A stretch of DNA of 64,000 nucleotides from Pomphorhynchus laevis (taxonomy: Eukaryota > Acanthocephala > Palaeacanthocephala > Echinorhynchida > Pomphorhynchidae). Position numbers and translations under genes: made by a program. Every line of letters begins with the position of its first letter. Position 1 is the stretch's first letter. The notes under the pieces are model-generated. The model had not been told where the DNA came from. It did no database searches and was given only the letters and a program-made list of their open reading frames with translations. Of the stretch, positions 1-12,700 are shown one piece after another. The DNA lies in the NCBI GenBank assembly GCA_012934845.2, contig WNNJ02002717.1, positions 434,001 through 498,000 on the forward strand. The letters are read 5' to 3'.

Positions 1-959
1 AACAGTTTGCTAAAAATTTGCTTAAAAATTCTGGATATAATTAACTGATTACAATTGAACTGGATAATAGTGTGCCCACGTGCCACATAAATATTGGATC
101 AAAATTGTATAATAATATCTTTTCGCCTTATTCGCAATATAATTTAGAATTCATTGTAAACACTTTTAAATTTACTAATTACTAATTACAATCAATTTAA
201 AATAAATATTTAATATTAATATTACAATTATATTGTAACATTATAATTTAATATTACAAGCAGATCTCATATTTTTTAATTTAATAAAAATAGCGAATGT
301 GATTGCAACATCAAGATAGTGATATATTCAAATTTTATTAAACAGAGGACTTGATAGAATGCACGAGATTCTAATTAATAGGTATATTCAATCTACAATT
401 CCATATGATAGCTAAAAGTCAAATCTGGCAAAGTTATACGAAATTACATGCGGATCGAAATTTGCAAATTGCATGTACGTTGGTTACATGAAAGTAGATG
501 ATTTTGATCGCGTGCAGATCGATTGAATGCAAAATAGTTTATAATTACGGCTATATTAAATCTTGAAACAAACTTTATTAACACACTGGATAGTGTTTCG
601 GCCGTAAAGGAATCGCTCTCAGTTTTAACAAAATGTACATTCTCGCAATAGAAGCGTGTAACTGATATGCACTGGGTTCAAGCTATTTATGAGTCGGAAT
701 TGTTGTGTTGCCCAGTTGGTAACGACTGATGAAACTGGTAATGGAGAAAAGTGTGAGTTTCATATCCATTAACTTGTAAAATAACTTAGGAGCAAGGCAA
801 GCGAACACTAGTTTCAAGACAAGTTATAAGTGTTCAAGTTAATTACAAACCACATCAACGCTTTTGTCAAATCACGTTTCCTTGACAAGACAACATTCAC
901 GAAAAGGAATTTCAAGTGAAGAACAAGGTAAATATAGTTCCATCTGTTTAATATAATAA
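1..959. other. AT-rich flank, nothing recognised
   Basis: AT-rich sequence with a slightly GC-richer part around 590-900. I found no exon with supporting splice signals, no RNA gene and no recognisable transposon protein on either strand. The missing last exon of the MORC2-like gene (minus strand) could lie here or beyond position 1, but none is convincing. Confidence 0.5.
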
Positions 960-2985
960 GGAGGGAGAGCTTTTTCAATTCCAAAAACGAAAAATTTGAT
1001 TATTATTAAGCTGCTAGCTCCTATAGAAAGGAGCAATTTATTTAATGCGTTCCAACGTAACTTCTCTGTTCAATACAAAAATATAATACTTTTAATTCTA
1101 TTAAATATTATGAAACAGAGATCAAAGTATCGTTCTACACCGAAGTTCTTGCTACAGCTTATGTCTCATTCTTCGAGAAAAACTACCTTGATAAAGGTAC
1201 GATAGTATTTAAACCTATACAGGCATCGATAAAAATTAATAATATACCAATGTTCTTATCATGCGAGAACATCATCTCTCTTATAAATGATTTCAATATC
1301 ACAAAAGTGAGATTTCTAAACGACAAGAAAAGGAATCTAACTCCCACTCCAACAAATCTCAAGGTCTTAGCTAAAATACTACACTTTCCTAATATCTCTG
1401 TTTCCGCCAGACAGGCCCTCTTGAATGAATACTGGAGCTCTAGATATAGATTCCAGTTGAGCAAAAATAGGGGGAGCCTTGCTAACCTTAAACCTTCTCA
1501 GTCTTCCTTCTGCAAGATATTCAAGAAGGATAAGTTTGTCTGTTGGAAGGATAGATCATTAGGTTGAATTGTTAGTATAGGCTTTGACAGAGTATTGGAA
1601 AAGTCACTATCCCTCAACCAATCCCGTCTTGGGGTGGCTATAGGAGTAGGAACTTATTTGTTACAGATATCCTAAATTCATGGGGTTCACTTGCGGGTAC
1701 CTCCAAATCCGTCGCTCCACTATCTTCTCGGGCCTGTCAGCTTGTGACAGACAACCAGAGAAAGGAGGTGATCATCACGATGCTATAAGCCTCCCCATCC
1801 GACATCGCTGGCATAAATATCAGCCGTTGGGTATTTTTACCGAAAAATAAATTGATTACATGTCCGAAAGATCTGCGGCCCATTTCGATTCAAAACTCCC
1901 TTATCTCCATTTACTAAAAAGCGCTTGCGCGTAAAATCCGCTACCATCTAAGTATGCGAAATTTAATCCCACCAGGTTTTATGGGTACGTGAAAGATCGC
2001 TCGGTCCATTCAGCATTAGGTGAAGTGCATTAGTTTTGTTGGGAGAATAGTTATCAACTCGCTGTGGGTTTTCCTTGAATTTTTCTGCTGCATTTGAAGG
2101 CATCTCCATTCCTTTTGTTATATTTTCTCTCAGGTCCCACGGGTTGCCTGCGAGAATTGTTAACAGGGTGGAGATATTGTTGTACACCAAGCGATTCTTC
2201 TATGAAGACGACCCTGATGCGCGTCAGTTCTACCCTATTACGGGTGTGCCTCAAGGCTCTCTACTTTCTTCAATATTTAATCTTACTGCCTCTATTAAAA
2301 TCTATAAAAAATTTAAACGTGATCAACATCTTGTGGTATACGCTAATGATACCACAACCCTGTTCTCTGGACGCAGGTGCAAATATGTAGTCTTGGACAT
2401 CTGCCTTTTTTAAGATTAAAAGACTAGTTAACCAAATCAAATCTTTTTGAACTACTCGAAATCGCATGTGGTCGTTTTTCATGGCGCCACTGCCATTAGG
2501 AAAAAATGAAGAGACTAGCACTCTCAGCTCTATGTCCATATTTAATAATCAACCACTCCTACCTTCACAAGTCGAGTAAGATACCTGGGGTTCACCATTA
2601 CGGTGAACTGGTCAGCGAAAGCTGACCTGGATAGACTCAAACGTATTCTGAAGAGAGCTAGGTGGGCCCTGAAACGGGCTCAGCATCTGTCATTGAATGG
2701 GATAACCCAAATCCGTCTCTGGGGGTACTTGGGCTATCTCGGGATTAGTTTTCCTTTCCAGTGGACGTCCCCCAGAGTAAAGACTAAGGTTTCTCAAGCT
2801 CATAATCTTACAATTACCAAGCATAGTACCTTGAGAAACCTTAGTCTTTACTCTGGGGGACGTCCACTGGAAAGGAAAACTAATCCCGAGATAGCCCAAG
2901 TACCCCCAGAGACGGATTTGGGTTATGTCTGGGGTCAGTTTGTGATGCAGTTTATAGAATTTCAATTTAAAAAAAACCAGACAGC
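960..2985 (+). mobile_element. Jockey/I-type non-LTR retrotransposon, degenerate copy
   Basis: The translation shows a linker segment at about 1360-1470 (LKVLAKILHFPNIS, then YWSSRYRFQLS) that also occurs in the minus-strand element at 59.1-62.3 kb. Reverse transcriptase pieces follow: a GFMG-YVKDRSVHSALGEVH-like stretch near 1975-2030, GVPQGS at 2243-2260 and YAND (in place of YADD) at 2339-2350. A C-terminal tail (MNWSAKADLDRLKRIL) follows at 2603-2650. Frameshifts and stops separate the pieces, so the copy is dead. The clade is inferred from remembered motif patterns. It lies on the strand opposite to MORC2. Confidence 0.75.
2702..2926. repeat. Perfect 97-bp inverted repeat with 31-nt loop
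   Basis: Bases 2702-2798 are the exact reverse complement of 2830-2926, all 97 positions matching, with a 31-nt spacer at 2799-2829. It lies in the 3' part of the decayed LINE copy, so its arms are far better preserved relative to each other than the surrounding coding remnant. Open frames on both strands here are mirror-image products of the palindrome and not genes. Confidence 0.95.
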
Positions 2986-3639
2986 AGCAAAATTTATTTG
3001 ACAATATTAAGAACAAACGTTTCGGCTAACGCCTTCTTTGTGAAATACTATATACAATTTAAGAGCTGAAATTCTTGATTATATATATGGAGATTTTAAA
3101 TTGATCTCTTTTTGACTTCATTGCTGTTTCAACTTTATAGATTTTTATTTGTTATAAAGGTTTTAAGAAAATTTTTATTATTGTGAACATTAGTTTCATC
3201 TATTTTCCTTAAAGCGCTTTATAAAAAAAACTTTTATTAAAAAGGAATGTATAAAACACAATATACCATTGAAGTTAATAATCGACAAACCTTGAATTTT
3301 AACACATTTAAATTTTAATTTTATATACCTGTGCCATCAATTTTGTAGGATTAAAGCAAAGTGCAGAATAAAAAATAGTCAACATAGTTAAATATTATAT
3401 ATAATGTGCTCTAAAGAAAGAACTAATTTTTATTGCATTCTAACACTTGGCCTCACATTTTATATAACTAAAACAAACGAGCTTGTTGATATATCAATTT
3501 ACTGCTAAAAAACAGAAATTGATATAAATGAACAATTGAATAGAATCTGTTAGAACTAATGATTTTCGTTAAAATAACTGTTAAAATACATTTAACTTTA
3601 AAAATTAATAAGTGATCGTTAATAGCAAACACAACTTAC
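2986..3639. other. AT-rich 3' flank or intron of the MORC2-like gene
   Basis: The stretch follows the donor of the last recognised exon and should be intron if a further exon exists. The segment near 3000-3045 (AACGTTTCGGCTAACGCC) resembles the conserved terminus of a retroelement. No terminal exon with acceptor and stop codon was identified. Confidence 0.4.
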
Positions 3640-3735
3640 CGGATCTAAAAATTGAAGAAGTACGCCGACTCTAGTTCTTAGGTCATTGAGCTCTGAATGT
3701 ACAGACGCCAATTGTTTGTCTACACATCGCATTGT
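3640..3735 (-). CDS. MORC2: MORC2 exon 18 (C-terminal coiled coil)
   Basis: Thirty-two codons, phase 0 at both ends: [16 protein letters not shown] then [16 protein letters not shown]. It matches the position of the C-terminal coiled coil of vertebrate MORC2, including the NIVALLQ-like motif. The acceptor follows TTATTTAG and the donor is GTAAGT, so at least one more exon, carrying the stop, must follow at lower coordinates. None is recognised. Confidence 0.85.
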
Positions 3736-6700
3736 CTAAATAATTTCAATGAATTAGACTCGTTTTAGGCCTGGTAATATAATCAAAAATAGTGAATTTC
3801 AGTTAATTTTCATAACAAAACGGTTTTTATCACAAAACAGTTGATTAACTGATATAATTTTGTAATTTAGTAATTGAAATAATGAATTTATAAAAATTAT
3901 AAATGAATTAATTATTATAATGAATATTAAATATAATAACTGATTAATATTAAATACTAATATTTCAATTAAAATGTTGATTATAATTTTTATTATGTTG
4001 ATTATTAATGTTTATTATGTTGTTGTTTGGTTCAGAATACAGCTTCTTTGATACAATACAGCTTCTTTGTTAAACTGCTTGTTTGGTTTAAGTACAGAAT
4101 ATGTATGGATGCCAAATATTATTATTGCCTACATGTGCTCTTTAATTTTAACAACTGTATTATTACAATTATTCCTTATGTTTCGCTAGCAACGCTTGCA
4201 GAAGAGTGAAACTTTATGATTTAAACTGATTACTATTAAGAGAAAAATTCTGATTATTAAACGATAAATATTACATACAATAATCGCTGGTAATTCTCTT
4301 CGGCTGTCTACGGCCCAGCTGATACAATCATCTATCGAAATAGATCGTACCGACTACACGCAGAGTCGTTTCAAAAAGCCGGGATTTGGCTTCGCGCAGT
4401 GCCGAAACGGAATTAACGCCCACACAGTTGTGCATCCTATCTGGAATGTGGCTTGGGATTCCCTTGCACGAAAAGGACTATCGATGCGGCCGTGTCACGC
4501 GAATGGCGGATAAGGGAGGCATACACTCGCTCACTTGCTAGTACGATGGTTATCAATGACTGCAGCATAATTCCATCGCAACTGCACAATCAGCCCAAAA
4601 GTGTGAGGAATTATCCAGGACTAAGTTGAACGTCCCGCAGACATTATCTTTTAAAGAAACTCTCCCCTTGTAGAAGGGGTATCCATAAAAATAAGGTCCC
4701 TATAAATATAAGGGTCCCCTCATATTTCCCAAGACAGTAAATATAAAGACAAGGTCGAAGCAGCGGAATACATGTTTTAGCCGCCGTAGTGGAGACCTTT
4801 GGTCGTTTCCACTAAATAATATGAACGGGACAAGCGGAATCAGATACGCTGTGACGGTTACACGCTTATATCAGCGCATATTCATCGCACTAATGATTAC
4901 AACGCCAAATCGAGCAGATTTGAAAAAAGCTTTAACCCTTCGAAAAGTGTAGATGACGAAACGATCATCAACAAATGATCACTTAGAGAGTGTTAAAGCC
5001 GATATCTTTGCATACAGCCTCAACTGTACTTTGAAAACTGTATTAAATGAATATTGAAATGAGTTTTAGGTTTCTTGCTCAAATCTTTTAAATTTTATCA
5101 TATTTTTGTAAAAAATGATCTTTAAACTTCAATATCTCAATATTTCTTATGAGCTCATTTTAAAGTGAAAATGAACATTTTAAAAATCATTGATAGTTAG
5201 CTAATATTTTATTTAACATGTAAAAAAATGAAACTAAATTGTAATACAAACCTTTTCTTGCTCCTTTTCATAAGACGCCAGTAATGTCTTGAGAGAAACA
5301 TTGGATAGTTCATCGTCAGTCATGTTTGTAATTTCCGATCTGAGCGAAATGTTATGTTCAGGTATCAATCGAAGTATAACAGTTCTGTAGTTGTCTATCA
5401 TATTTTGTTTAGCACTGGAGTGATTATCGCTACAGTTTTTAGTGATTTCCTTAGCGGAGCAAGTTGATTTCTCAACGATGCCCTTATCACTTAGAGAATT
5501 ATCTTCAACCGATGCACACGACTTATGCTCACATTGATCCTGCAAAATGTTATAAAAGTGTAAGTGCTGAAACTATAATGTACTGCATTATGCATTCAAA
5601 AATAAAGCTTTTCGCGTAAGCATTTATAAGAATTTACAACCGACAAATAAGCGAACACAAAACTCAGGATACGCATTAAAAAGCTGTTAGTTATATGTAC
5701 AATATATATTTTTATCATTTTGAAACAAAGAACATACAACATTATCTCAAAATCTTTTGAATAATTGCAGCTTTATCGTAATTTTGATAAATAAAAATAA
5801 TATATTTGTTAAATTAATATATTTGGCTAAATGTAAAAGTAAAAAGGTTCGTTTCTATAACATGTCTAATTTTGATGCAAAAGCCTTATGCAAATTAAAG
5901 TGATTTGCAGAAAAGACAAATCATTATATGCGAGTTATGATAACGAGTAATGAAAAGATTAAGATGGGTAATGCAAAGTGAGCAGGTGTTGTCCAAAAGT
6001 GACAAAATAAATGCAAAGGAGACGGCTACTCTATATCATTGCAATATATTTGTTACTGAAATGATATAAATTGCAAATTTATCAATATTCTAGGCTTATT
6101 GTAAAAAAAGTAAAACTTCAAAGCCATCATGACCTATTCGAAAATTCGTATGTGATATTAATCCAATTGTGCCAATATTTTACATTTGACCTTATGCTTG
6201 CATGCTAAAAATGCGAATAAATTATAATCTAATAAAGTTATGTTTTATAATAAACTTTTATAAATTATTAAAGCTAGATCAAATAAAATAGAATTTTTTA
6301 TTGATATTTCGCTAACTTCTGTTAGCATCTTCAGAAAATTACTTTTAATGTCGCACGTCAACTTTGCACATGGTGGAATTAAATAATATTCTTTGCAGGC
6401 TCTTAAAAATATAATGGCCATTTCACATTTCGATCTATCGATTTCACACATTTCTCAAGATGCTAACAGAGGTTAGCGAAATATTAAAAAAAATTTTCCT
6501 TTTCTCTGATCCAGCTCCTTTAATTATTTATCAATAATGGATCATCATCAACTAATTAACAATTTAATGATTTATGTTGGTTATTTAATTAACAACAATA
6601 AACTTATCTTAGTGTCAGGAAGTAGTAAATTAAACGATAACATTTTGTATAAATTAATGCTCAACAAATAAAAATATAATTTTGATATTAATTTTTTTAA

Positions 6701-9700
6701 TCTTTTTGTGCTATAATATTAATATATCTATCAATATATATTATATTTAATATATATTATATATTAATTTAATATTTATTATTATATTATTACATTAATG
6801 TATGTATAAATTTACAATTTTATAATTTATTTTTTGAGTTCAACAAAATCATAATCATAATTTATTATAATAATATAATAAATTATATTATTTTATAAAA
6901 TTGCTATCTTTTGTCCACTTTTGTTATATTTCATAACAAAATCATAATGGCCATTACAAATATCAAGAACTTAATTAGAACATAAATAGTTTTATTTTGT
7001 TTTCTTTAACGAGGTTGTCTATTTTTGCATTTATTACGTTTATTAAATTGTGCAATTTAAAGAATTGTGTGATTTACAGAATTTTGCGATTGGTCAAATT
7101 GTATATTAAAAGTGTGTGTTATTGAATATGTTTAATGTTTTATTAAACTGCCAATTTAATAAAGCATATTATTCACTTAAAGATTTCAGGTAAAACCTGA
7201 AATCTTCAGTAGCAATTTTACAATTCTGCAAAAATTTAAAACAAAAACTATATATATATTAACTATAAACATAATATTAATATTGATTTATTAATTATTA
7301 TATTGAATACAAATATTGAAAAATACAATTTACAAATTGTAAAAAAATATTTTTTAACATTTACTCCTGATGATGATAGCAGTAAGCTATTGAAAATCCG
7401 ATAAAATAAGTATTTTACTTTACTCTCTCCACTAATAAATAATCCAATCTGAGTGAACAATCAATTTATAATATAAACATGATATAAATATTGATTTATT
7501 AATTATTATATTGAATACAAATATTGAAAATAAAATATCACAATATTTTTCAATTAACATATTTACAAATATTTAATAGAAATGTCTAAATATTTGATCA
7601 TAATATTGTCTAAATATTTGTAATGTCATAATGTCTAAATATTTGATCTAAATATTTATTAATTAAATATTTATTTAATTATATTAAATAATCATATTAA
7701 ATAATCATATTTGTAATATCATAATGTCTAAATATTTGATCTAAATATTTATTTAATTATGACATATAGACAAAAAGTTGAATTTGCCATAAACCAAATT
7801 TAATATTTTATTGTCATTATTTTAAATTTACTAAAATTATCGATATTGTTATCACTGCAAATACAGGAAAAAAATGATTGATCAGCAAAGTTTTGGACTC
7901 TTATAATTCAGCGTAGCGATCAACTACAAATTTGAATTGTACTTCATTTTAATTAAAATGAAGATTTTAATTAATATATTACAAAAATATTTTATACATA
8001 AAATTTTTAATCAATATTGATCAAAAATATTAATTAAATAATATTTAGTTAATAAAAAATTATAAATTTTTATATATGTTAAGACAATTGCTAAAGTAGA
8101 TAATTGCTAAACCTTCATCATTCCTCTAATTACTGAAATTTATGCTTTCAAATATTCGCAGAAGCAGAAAAAATGTGTTTAAAAAATGAAATTTCTAAAG
8201 ACATGCAAATTAAAGAGCCACATGCAATGCAACGAATATAATCAATAATTACAATGGGCAAATATTCGGTTGATGAAGTTGCCTGATCTTTATCCAGTGC
8301 AACATCAGCAGCAGGGTTCATTAGCAAGCAAGGAATTTCTTGCTTAACCTGCGACCAGCGTTTGGAATCTGATTCGACTGCACTATCACTTTTGTCGAAA
8401 ACAACTTGGGATCTTTAAATAAATTGCAAATTATTAACAAAGATTAGCTTGCAAGTGATACCGGTTGCCTTTACTACAAACGCGACTATCGTCTTTTTGT
8501 ACAGTCGCCTCTAAACAGGCTACAGTTTTGTGATGTTGTGAAATAGGTGCTTGCTTTCCGTTTCCGAGGGTAGTGGAACCACTGTTAAACTGTTTTCTTG
8601 GATTTACCAAATCTTCCTTAAACAACGAATTTGTCTTTCTATTACTATCAGTTAAAGACTTAAAATAACACTACGATTAAAATTTGACTGCGATTAAAAT
8701 TTTAAATCACTAATGTTTTTGTATAATTAGGTATTATTACTATCAGCAATTAATTAAATAATAATAAAATCAATTTTATTAATGATTACATTGATTTCAA
8801 AGTTAGAAAATACGAATATTATGTTAATATATTTTAAAAATAGACCGATTTATTTATATATTTTTGACTTAAACTAAATACTATCCTATTTTGCAATAGA
8901 CAAATGGAAATAATAATTAAATATTGAAATTAGAAATCACTTAAAATATATAAAATTTTAACAATCTAATAAATACATTAAATTTAAAAAGTTTCATTTA
9001 ATTATAAAATTATTACATAAATATTATTAATTTTTATATAAAATTATATTTATATAAATACTATAAATTGTTAAACAAACAACAAATGTTTATATTGTTT
9101 TTAATAAAAACTAAACTAAAATATTTAAATTTATTTAATTCTAAAGAAGTGAAATTTATTATAATTTTTTACATTTTTACATTCAATATATTTACAGTCA
9201 AACTTTACTTTTTTAAACAACTAAATACAATAAAAAAATTTAATAAAATCAAATTAAATAATGCTGTTGTAAATAATTTTTACAACAGCATTTGGTATGG
9301 TCTGCTTACGCAAACCATACCAGATGTAAGGCTGGTCACCTGTGGATGAGCGTGCGCTTATTCCTTTCAGAGGTTTACTAAGGATTAAGTATTGTCGAAG
9401 TTGTGTAGCTACAAGGCCACACTGATGAGACCACGCTGTAGTGATGAGTAGACTAAGATCGAAACGCCTCATTGGGGGCTAAGCGTCTGTGGTAGGCGTA
9501 TTCCGGGTCAAGCTTCCCGACGAAGGTTGTACAAAAGCATGCAGGTTTATACTTTCCTGATCGTGTTAAAATTCATATAATCACTAAATGTAGAATGACG
9601 GAAATTTTTTTAGCATTTGCGCTGGAGCTTTGTTCGTGCTTTGCAATTGCTGTATACAAGCGTGTTGCTTGATCAGCAAACTCAGTTAGCTGACGATGGT

Positions 9701-12700
9701 AGGAACGACAGCACACGTGCTGCCCTGTGAAGCCATTGCTTACACAAACCATACCAGATGTAAGGCTGGTAACCGGTGGAGGAGCGTGCGCTTAGTGACT
9801 TCCATTCAGAGGTTTACTGAGGAGTTAGTATTGTCGAAATTGTGTAGCTACAGGGCCACTGATGAGACCACACTGTAGTGAAGAGTAGACTGAGGTTGAA
9901 ACGCCCATTAGTTTTCATTTTAATAGAAATAAAAACTAAAATATTTTGTTTTTTTTTATATTCAACAAGTAAAATTGAATATAATTCACATATGTTTTTT
10001 TTGTAATATTATTTATTAAAAAAGAAAAGTTAATTTACAGAAATTAGGTTCCCGTAAACGGGCCTATAAATGAGATTTATTGTCAGGATAAATTATTATT
10101 CATAATATTATTATTCATAATATTGTTAAAATAATAAAGTCGGCTTTATATTAATTTCTGTCTTTTGATCCATTTTCTCAAACGCAAATCTTAAACAAAT
10201 TGATAAGATTCAATGTCGATTTGTAAAACATGATGTAAAAGCTTTCAAAATGTTCGTCGATCGCCATAACAGATCAAAAATACTTTAATAATAAATCCCA
10301 ATATTATCCCAAAAATATATCAAAAATATCCCAATATTTAAACTTCTCGTCTAAATCAATATCTTTCAAAAGCCAGTCTTTCAGTAAAATCCTTGGTCAA
10401 AAAACGGTTTTATATGACATGCATCTTTATATGGATAGCATGTTAAAATCTGTACAGTTAGAATACCCTTTAAGTTATATACTTCATTTATTTAATATTC
10501 GTGCGTTTCTCTTCGCTATAATTTCTAATCAATAGAAAATCAATATCTAATCAATATTCTGTTTTCTAGCAAATAACATCGTCCGTGTATATGTACGGAT
10601 AACGTGTATATGCACAAATAGTTTATGTTTTTGTTGTTTTTATATTTAATTACAGTCAATAAAATTACGATCTCGGCTGATAATCTAAACAGAATCGTTA
10701 TTTGATGACAAGTAGATAAACTGAATTCAATGTTACGAATTTATTGACTGATTCACGTATTCTATTTTTTTAATATTAACCCATTAATTTGTAATGCATT
10801 TTCACCAATTCAGCAATGAACGAGATTAAAAATTCCCGAAACGAGAAATTCAAAGTAAATTGAAACTTTGTGCATATCAAAAAATGCAACATTTAAAATT
10901 TATAAACAACAATTTTAATATTTAACAGTAATTACTGAAATAATTAAAAAATTAATTTTATTATAATTAATTATTTGAAATTTTAATAAATTGTAAATAA
11001 TTATTTATTTCAGATTTAAAAATTTTATTAAATATAATATAAATTAATTCACTAATATAATTAGTAAAAGCCAATTAAATGTAATATTAATTTTATTAAA
11101 ACCTTTAATAAAGTTAATAAAAATAAAAAAATGTTATTTTTTATTGGCGAATGTTACTCGAAACTAATTAAAATTAAATACTGATATTGTTATAATTGTC
11201 GGTGTTCTGTTAATATTCCATTACGACATTCTTAATATTATGTGATATTATCAGGATGTTTTATCAGTTTTGATCACAAAATATATTGTTGTAGAATAAT
11301 ATCATATTCATCATTACTATGGAATTGTAAATATTATGGAATGATGCTAAGACTTATCCTTTTTTAAAACACTTTTGTTTTAAAAAATCAAATATAGTTT
11401 TAAAACCTATAACATCTAAAAATGGTATATCACCATTAGTTTCTAAATTAATGTTCAACTGTATAGAAGAATTATTAGAATTTCATTTGGTTAACAAACT
11501 TTGATCACTAATATCATTTCAACAGAAATAAAAATGAAATCTACATAACGGTTTAAATCTATAGAAAAAAATTTTCATGATACTATTGGCCTAATATATA
11601 TCTGCTAGTATTAAATCAAGAAAATCATATCTACTAGTATTGAAGCAAGCAGTTACCCGTGGGACCGAATACCTCATTAATCTGTGAGTATTAGATCAAG
11701 TAAGTTAATTACAGTCACTATATATATGCCTTGTATGTTTTGATCATTAAATAACAAAAAATTAAAATAATTTTTTTGAAAATTGAAAAATAAAGGAACG
11801 AAACGCTTACGCTTAACTGTTTTGATGTTGTACTTGAACGAGGAGTATATTCACTAGATGACGATCTTCTCCGCTTTCTGTGGTTTGAGTTTGGTTTATT
11901 AGAAGAATGAGTCATTCCGCGGATGACATTATCGACATCACGTTTACTGTATACCTGTATAAGTGTTTGTAAATTAAAAATTATGTTAAAATCCTATCGA
12001 ATTTATTGCCTGATACTTTTAATTAACTTTAGTAAACATTTCTCGAATATATTTATTCGATTAAACAAATATTACTATAACAAGATGATAATATTAATTT
12101 TACGAAATACTTGTGAAATGTATAGAATTCTTAACAAAATTTAGGGTACTGCCATGACTATAAATTATTTACGCCAGCAGAAACTACATTAAAACAAATA
12201 TCTAAATTATAAATAATAATAGTCGTTTAATATACAATAATATACAACTGGTGACGTTAAATAAATCTGAAAATATAACTCTGAAAGAATTACGTATTGA
12301 AATTATTTTTAATTTCAATAAAAAATTGAAATTAAAAATAATAGTCAATTTTTATGAATTGACTAATTCTTGAGGTAAACTGAGAATTAATTTAATAATT
12401 TAATTTATTAAATTATTACTAAAACGTAATAATAAATAGAATAATTAAATAATAAATAATTTTAAGTAAATATTATAAATAATTCAAAATTTAACAATTA
12501 GATTTCATATAATTTAAATCAAGTTAAAATAAAATATTGAAATTAAAAATAAAAGTCAATTTTTACATTTCACTTTCATTAGAAGATTGTTGGTAGTAGA
12601 CCTGATATCACAAAGTTGAAATTTTTATTGGCAATATGCTCGTTCCTCTTCATTATGTTCGCGTTATATATTAGTAATGCTTCTCTTATTAGACGGCGGT

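Noticed and set aside
1183-1464. 93-codon minus frame near the left end
   Set aside because: Antisense to the linker segment of the plus-strand LINE copy.
2603-3016. Overlapping plus and minus frames of 132 and 108 codons with nearly the same peptide
   Set aside because: They are mirror products of the perfect inverted repeat at 2702-2926.
1-3639. Terminal MORC2 exon with stop codon
   Set aside because: Several short acidic readings were checked on minus, but none combined a good acceptor, phase 0 and a plausible C-terminal sequence.
9311-9905. Hammerhead ribozymes at 9.4 and 9.9 kb as confirmed calls
   Set aside because: Boxes present, but no NUH cleavage strand with matching stems I and III in a standard order, so only reported as a candidate repeat.
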